From the NCBI GenBank assembly GCA_040758635.1, contig JBFLVI010000001.1, positions 62,001 to 126,000 on the forward strand: 64,000 nt of DNA. The letters are read 5' to 3'. Shown here piece after piece: positions 60,986 through 64,000 of this stretch. Source of the DNA: Yes71-27 sp040758635 (GTDB lineage: Bacteria; Bacillota; Desulfotomaculia; Desulfotomaculales; Ammonificaceae). Below the pieces are notes generated by a model that ran no database searches, had not been told where the DNA came from, and worked only from the letters and a program-made list of their open reading frames with translations. Made by a program: the position numbers and the translations under genes. The stretch's first letter is position 1. Each line of letters starts with the position of its first letter.

Positions 60986-61250
60986 GTAACTATTTAGGCC
61001 GCCCTGCGGGGCGCGGCTAAAGCTTGCGCATAGCACCATGACCAGCCACTCGGGCCGAATCCTCACCCAGCACTCAATTGCGTCTTGATAAGACACTGCT
61101 TTTAAGGAAACACATATTTGTCGGCCCCGCGAAACTACACTTTCATAGCAATCTGAGTGCTGGGCTCCGGTTCGTCCCTCGTGGCTTCCGCGCTCTGCCC
61201 AGCGATAGCCTGGCGTTCCGTAAGTGTAATGTGACAGGCTGAATAGTTAC
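60986..61250 (-). mobile_element. 265-bp MITE with 8-bp target duplication (IS66-like ends), copy 2
   Basis: Inverted copy of the element at 51563-51739. Ends GTAACTATTTA and TGAATAGTTAC, flanked by a perfect 8-bp duplication CAATCCCG (60978-60985 and 61251-61258). The apical CGTAC hairpin of copy 1 is replaced by the 99-bp module (61066-61164). It lies between trpA and hisC. The remaining 61259-61330 shows nothing recognisable. Confidence 0.85.
61066..61164 (-). mobile_element. 99-bp palindromic module, copy 2 (inside the MITE)
   Basis: Bounded by CCCAGCACTCAA and CTGAGTGCTGGG, exactly 99 bp as copy 1 at 11282-11380, in opposite orientation. The flanks GAATCCTCA and CTCCGGTTCG match copy 1 of the MITE on either side of its CGTACCTCTAAGTACG hairpin, so one hairpin has replaced the other precisely. 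Confidence 0.7.
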
Positions 61251-61330
61251 CAATCCCGTTAATCCTGCGTCCGGTTGCCCCGCTTCAAGCCCTCAACGTC
61301 CAAGATCTATCGTTTCTTCAGGCGTCTTCC

Positions 61331-62134
61331 CTACGCCCCGGCAATCCCGGCCCGGGGCCGCAACGCTGCCTTAAGGGATGCCGTCAGTCTTCCCACCTCC
61401 CCGTAAGCTCCTTCGGCAATCAGCCGGACAATGACGCTCCCGACCACCACCGCGTCACAGAAAGGCGCCACCTGCGCGGCGGTCTCGGGTCCGGAAACCC
61501 CGAAGCCGATGGCCACCGGGAGATCGGTATACCGGTGCACCAGATCGCTCAAAGCCTGCAGGTCGGTTTCAATCGTTTCCCGCATCCCCGTAACCCCGGT
61601 CACGGAAACGCAGTAGACAAAGCCCCTGGCTTGCGCGCAGATCGCCGCCACCCGGTTGGGCGTGCTTGTGGGCGCCACGAGCGGAATCAGGTCCAGTCCG
61701 TAAAAATCGGTGCGTTGTTTCAGCGGTCCGCTCTCTTCATAAGGAAGGTCCGGAACGATCAGGCCGGCGGCTCCCTTTTCCGCGGCCCGGCGGCAGAAGG
61801 CGTCGAGCCCGTACTGCAGCACCGGGTTGTAGTAGGTCATCAGCACGAGCGGCACGTTGACCTGCTTACAGACTTCACCCACCATTTCCAGAATGCCGTC
61901 AACCGTTGTCCCGGCAGCCAGCGCCCTGTTCGCGGCCGCCTGGATCACCGGCCCATCGGCCAGGGGATCGGAAAAGGGAATCCCGACTTCGACCAGGTCG
62001 GCGCCCGCCTGCACCATGGCCAGGATTAACCGCCCGGTCTGCTCGAGGTCTGGGTCGCCGCCCATCAGGTAGGTGATGAGCCCTTTCTCTCCCCGTTCTT
62101 TCAATGCGTTGAAGGTTTCTCTTATGCGGGACAC
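61331..62134 (-). CDS. trpA: Tryptophan synthase alpha chain
   Basis: 267 residues. LITYLMGGDPD, LVEVGIPFSDPLADGPVIQ with catalytic Glu, GLIVPDLPYEES with catalytic Asp. Cleaves indoleglycerol phosphate to indole. Overlaps trpB by 13 bases. Confidence 0.97.
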   Translation of the reverse strand: MSRIRETFNALKERGEKGLITYLMGGDPDLEQTGRLILAMVQAGADLVEVGIPFSDPLADGPVIQAAANRALAAGTTVDGILEMVGEVCKQVNVPLVLMTYYNPVLQYGLDAFCRRAAEKGAAGLIVPDLPYEESGPLKQRTDFYGLDLIPLVAPTSTPNRVAAICAQARGFVYCVSVTGVTGMRETIETDLQALSDLVHRYTDLPVAIGFGVSGPETAAQVAPFCDAVVVGSVIVRLIAEGAYGEVGRLTASLKAALRPRAGIAGA

Positions 62135-63318
62135 GCTTCAACCCCCTTTACCCGGGCTACGGTCTCCACGTCCTTGTCGCCCCGCCCGGAGAGGTTCACC
62201 ACGACGACTGCTTCCCGGGGCAGCGCCGGAGCAAGCCGGACGACTGCAGCGACGGCGTGGGCGCTTTCCAGCGCCGGCAGGATGCCCTCGGTCTTGCTGA
62301 GCAGTTCAAACGCCGCCAGCGCCTCTGCGTCCGTGGCCGTGGTATAGGTGACCCGTCCGGTCTCCTTGAGGTGGGCGTGCTCCGGACCGACCCCCGGGTA
62401 GTCAAGCCCGGCGGAGATGGAGTGTACGGAGCTGACCTGGCCTTCCCGGTCCTGAAGCAGGTAGCTCAGCGAGCCGTGCAACACGCCGGGCCGGCCGCGG
62501 CTCAAAGTGGCGGCGTGCCTGCCGGTCTCCAATCCCTCACCGGCGGCCTCCACCCCCACCAGTTCAACCTCCGTGTCGTTCAGGAAGGGGTGGAAAATCC
62601 CCATCGCGTTCGACCCGCCGCCGACACAGGCCACGATCACGTCCGGCAGCCGCCCTAAGGCCTCCAAAACCTGCGCCCGGGTCTCCCGGCCGATGACTGC
62701 CTGGAAGTCCCGGACGATCATCGGGTAAGGGTGCGGCCCGGCAACGGAACCGATCAGGTAGTAGGTCGTGCGGACGTTGGTGACCCAGTCCCGGATGGCT
62801 TCGTTCATCGCGTCTTTCAGTGTCCGGCTGCCGGCGCCGACCGGGACCACTTCCGCGCCCAGAAGCTGCATCCGGATCACGTTCAGCCGCTGCCGGACCA
62901 TGTCCTCCTCGCCCATGTAAATCGCGCACTCAAAGCCGAGAAGCGCCGCGGCGGTGGCCGTAGCCACGCCGTGCTGTCCGGCGCCGGTTTCCGCGATCAG
63001 CCGGCGCTTGTTCATCCGCCCGGCTAAAAGCGCCTGGCCGAGGGTGTTGTTGATCTTGTGGGCCCCGGTGTGGTTCAGGTCTTCCCGTTTCAGGTAGATC
63101 TTTGCCCCGCCCAGGTGCGCAGTAAGCCGTTCCGCGTAGTAAAGCGGACTGGGCCTCCCCACATAGTGTTCAAGGTACCAGTCGAACTCCTTCTGGAACC
63201 CGGGGTCGTCCTTGACCGCGGCGTAGGCTGCTGCAAGTTCCTCGAGCGCCGGCATCAGCGTCTCGGGGACAAAGCGGCCGCCGTAAGGTCCGAAATATCC
63301 TCGTGCGTCGGGTAGCAT
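62122..63318 (-). CDS. trpB: Tryptophan synthase beta chain
   Basis: 398 residues. PLP lysine in LNHTGAHKINNTLGQ, GAGQHGVATA, GGGSNAMG and the C-terminal GRGDKD. ATG at 63318 with AAGGAGG 9 bases upstream. Joins indole and serine. A hairpin repeat separates it from trpF. Confidence 0.97.
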   Translation of the reverse strand: MLPDARGYFGPYGGRFVPETLMPALEELAAAYAAVKDDPGFQKEFDWYLEHYVGRPSPLYYAERLTAHLGGAKIYLKREDLNHTGAHKINNTLGQALLAGRMNKRRLIAETGAGQHGVATATAAALLGFECAIYMGEEDMVRQRLNVIRMQLLGAEVVPVGAGSRTLKDAMNEAIRDWVTNVRTTYYLIGSVAGPHPYPMIVRDFQAVIGRETRAQVLEALGRLPDVIVACVGGGSNAMGIFHPFLNDTEVELVGVEAAGEGLETGRHAATLSRGRPGVLHGSLSYLLQDREGQVSSVHSISAGLDYPGVGPEHAHLKETGRVTYTTATDAEALAAFELLSKTEGILPALESAHAVAAVVRLAPALPREAVVVVNLSGRGDKDVETVARVKGVEACPA

Positions 63319-63333
63319 CAAACAACCTCCTTT

Positions 63334-63454
63334 GGAAACCGCTGCAAAACTTCGCCTGGCTTTGTCAGGCTCGCCGCCCGGTGCTCACGTACCACTCAGT
63401 ACGCTCCGCTCCGGCCGGCTTCGCCTTCCGCGCCATGCTCGTTTTTCGCGGCCT
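63334..63454. repeat. Modular hairpin element upstream of trpB
   Basis: On the minus strand: AGGCCGCGAAAAACGAGC (63437-63454), an apical hairpin GAGCGTACTGAGTGGTACGT (63387-63406), and CCAGGCGAAGTTTTGCAGCG then GTTTCC (63334-63359). The base arms are those of the rsgA element; the apical hairpin is that of MITE copy 1 (GAGCGTACTTAGAGGTACGT). It sits in the leader between trpF and trpB. Confidence 0.7.
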
Positions 63455-63520
63455 CTGGGTCTTCTACTAAAGCTCGCTGTATTGTGGATAGGTAAGCTTA
63501 CTCTTCGATAAATTAGAGCT

Positions 63521-64000
63521 TTATAATACTCTCTTTGCCTGCCGAATGAAGTCCCGGATTTTGGCCGGGTCCTTCCGGCCGCCGGTTTCCACCCCGCCCG
63601 AAACGTCCACCGCATACGGCCGGACCGTCCGTACAGCCGCCCGGACGTTCTCCGGGGTGAGTCCGCCGGCCAGGATAAGCGGTGCCCGGAGCTCCCTCCC
63701 GGCGAGCAGCCTCCAGTCGAAGGTTTTCCCCGTCCCGCCCGGCGTTCCGGGAACGTAGGTGTCCAGCAGCACCGCCTGCACCGGGTAGGCATCCAACCCG
63801 TTCAGGCTCGCTGCGTCGCGGACCCGGACGGCCTTGATAACCCGCAAATTCAGTTCTTTACAGTATTCCGGCGGTTCTGTGCCGTGAAGCTGGACCGCAT
63901 CCAGCCGGCAGAAGGCCGCCACCTCCTGGACCACCACCGGCGGAACATCAACAAAAACCCCCACCGTCGTGACAAAGGGAGGAAGGGCGGCAATGATTTC
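63521..64000 (-). CDS. trpF: Phosphoribosylanthranilate isomerase, partial
   Basis: C-terminal 159 residues; the frame is open to the window edge and the 5' part is outside. TrpF motifs: VGVFVDVPP, DAVQLHG, LAGGLTPENV and AVDVSGGVE. Third enzyme of the tryptophan branch; it continues the operon into the next window. Confidence 0.95.
   Translation of the reverse strand, partial: EIIAALPPFVTTVGVFVDVPPVVVQEVAAFCRLDAVQLHGTEPPEYCKELNLRVIKAVRVRDAASLNGLDAYPVQAVLLDTYVPGTPGGTGKTFDWRLLAGRELRAPLILAGGLTPENVRAAVRTVRPYAVDVSGGVETGGRKDPAKIRDFIRQAKRVL

Overview
This 64 kb window comes from a spore-forming, anaerobic, Gram-positive bacterium of the class Clostridia. Gene content and order (ispH fused to ribosomal protein S1, spoIIP, rex, prkC/stp, a DUF512-der-plsY block) point to a Peptococcaceae- or Thermoanaerobacterales-type sulfidogen, acetogen or syntroph with a GC-rich chromosome. 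The assignment is inferred from content, not from a search.

Layout. (1) 1-8.4 kb: housekeeping run on the plus strand (priA end, def, fmt, stp, prkC, rsgA, rpe, rex, a LOG-like gene). (2) 8.4-16 kb: a diguanylate cyclase on the minus strand, tRNA-Pro(CGG), adk, a HAD protein, a zinc-ribbon protein, a UPF0182 membrane protein and a phosphofructokinase. (3) 16.2-22 kb: a hydrogenase/Tat locus with maturation protease, TatA, Tat-exported small subunit, large subunit, second TatA, TatC and malate dehydrogenase. The large subunit does not end at its apparent stop: an in-frame UGA followed by a perfect hairpin sits where the first nickel-binding cysteine belongs, so it is a selenocysteine-containing [NiFeSe] enzyme. 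(4) 22.3-28.2 kb: signalling, with two GGDEF proteins, two tandem duplicated membrane proteins, AgrB, an AgrD-type cyclic peptide precursor and a membrane GGDEF/HD-GYP protein. (5) 28.3-34 kb: an ABC-2 transporter, a flavin reductase-like protein, small proteins, a LuxR regulator with a pseudo-receiver domain and a HEPN/MNT pair. (6) 34.3-40.3 kb: a surface cluster with a Gly/Cys-rich protein, a SipW-type signal peptidase, three camelysin/TasA-like proteins, an S-layer-anchored triheme cytochrome and a split-Soret-type diheme cytochrome. (7) 40.3-41.8 kb: a toxin-antitoxin island. (8) 42-51 kb: a GAF/GGDEF/EAL protein, then plsY, der, DUF512, two DUF3189 genes, spoIIP and DUF1614 on the minus strand. 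(9) 51.9-64 kb: a minus-strand supraoperon for aromatic amino acids and lipid/nucleotide functions (trpF-trpB-trpA-hisC-aroF-pheA-tyrA-aroA-cmk-plsC-ispH/rpsA).

The spacers are rich in repeats: two MITE-like elements with 11-bp inverted ends and perfect 8-bp target duplications, a 99-bp hairpin module found inside two unrelated larger hairpin elements, hairpin elements that share base arms but carry different apical parts, a GGACC/GGTCC palindrome family, and a bipartite motif (AGGAATT, 11 bases, GTCGAA) upstream of several genes.

Three systems deserve attention: the UGA-encoded selenocysteine hydrogenase with its own Tat genes, the Agr-like peptide locus joined to a c-di-GMP protein, and the camelysin/SipW/S-layer-cytochrome cluster that may build a surface electron-transfer structure.
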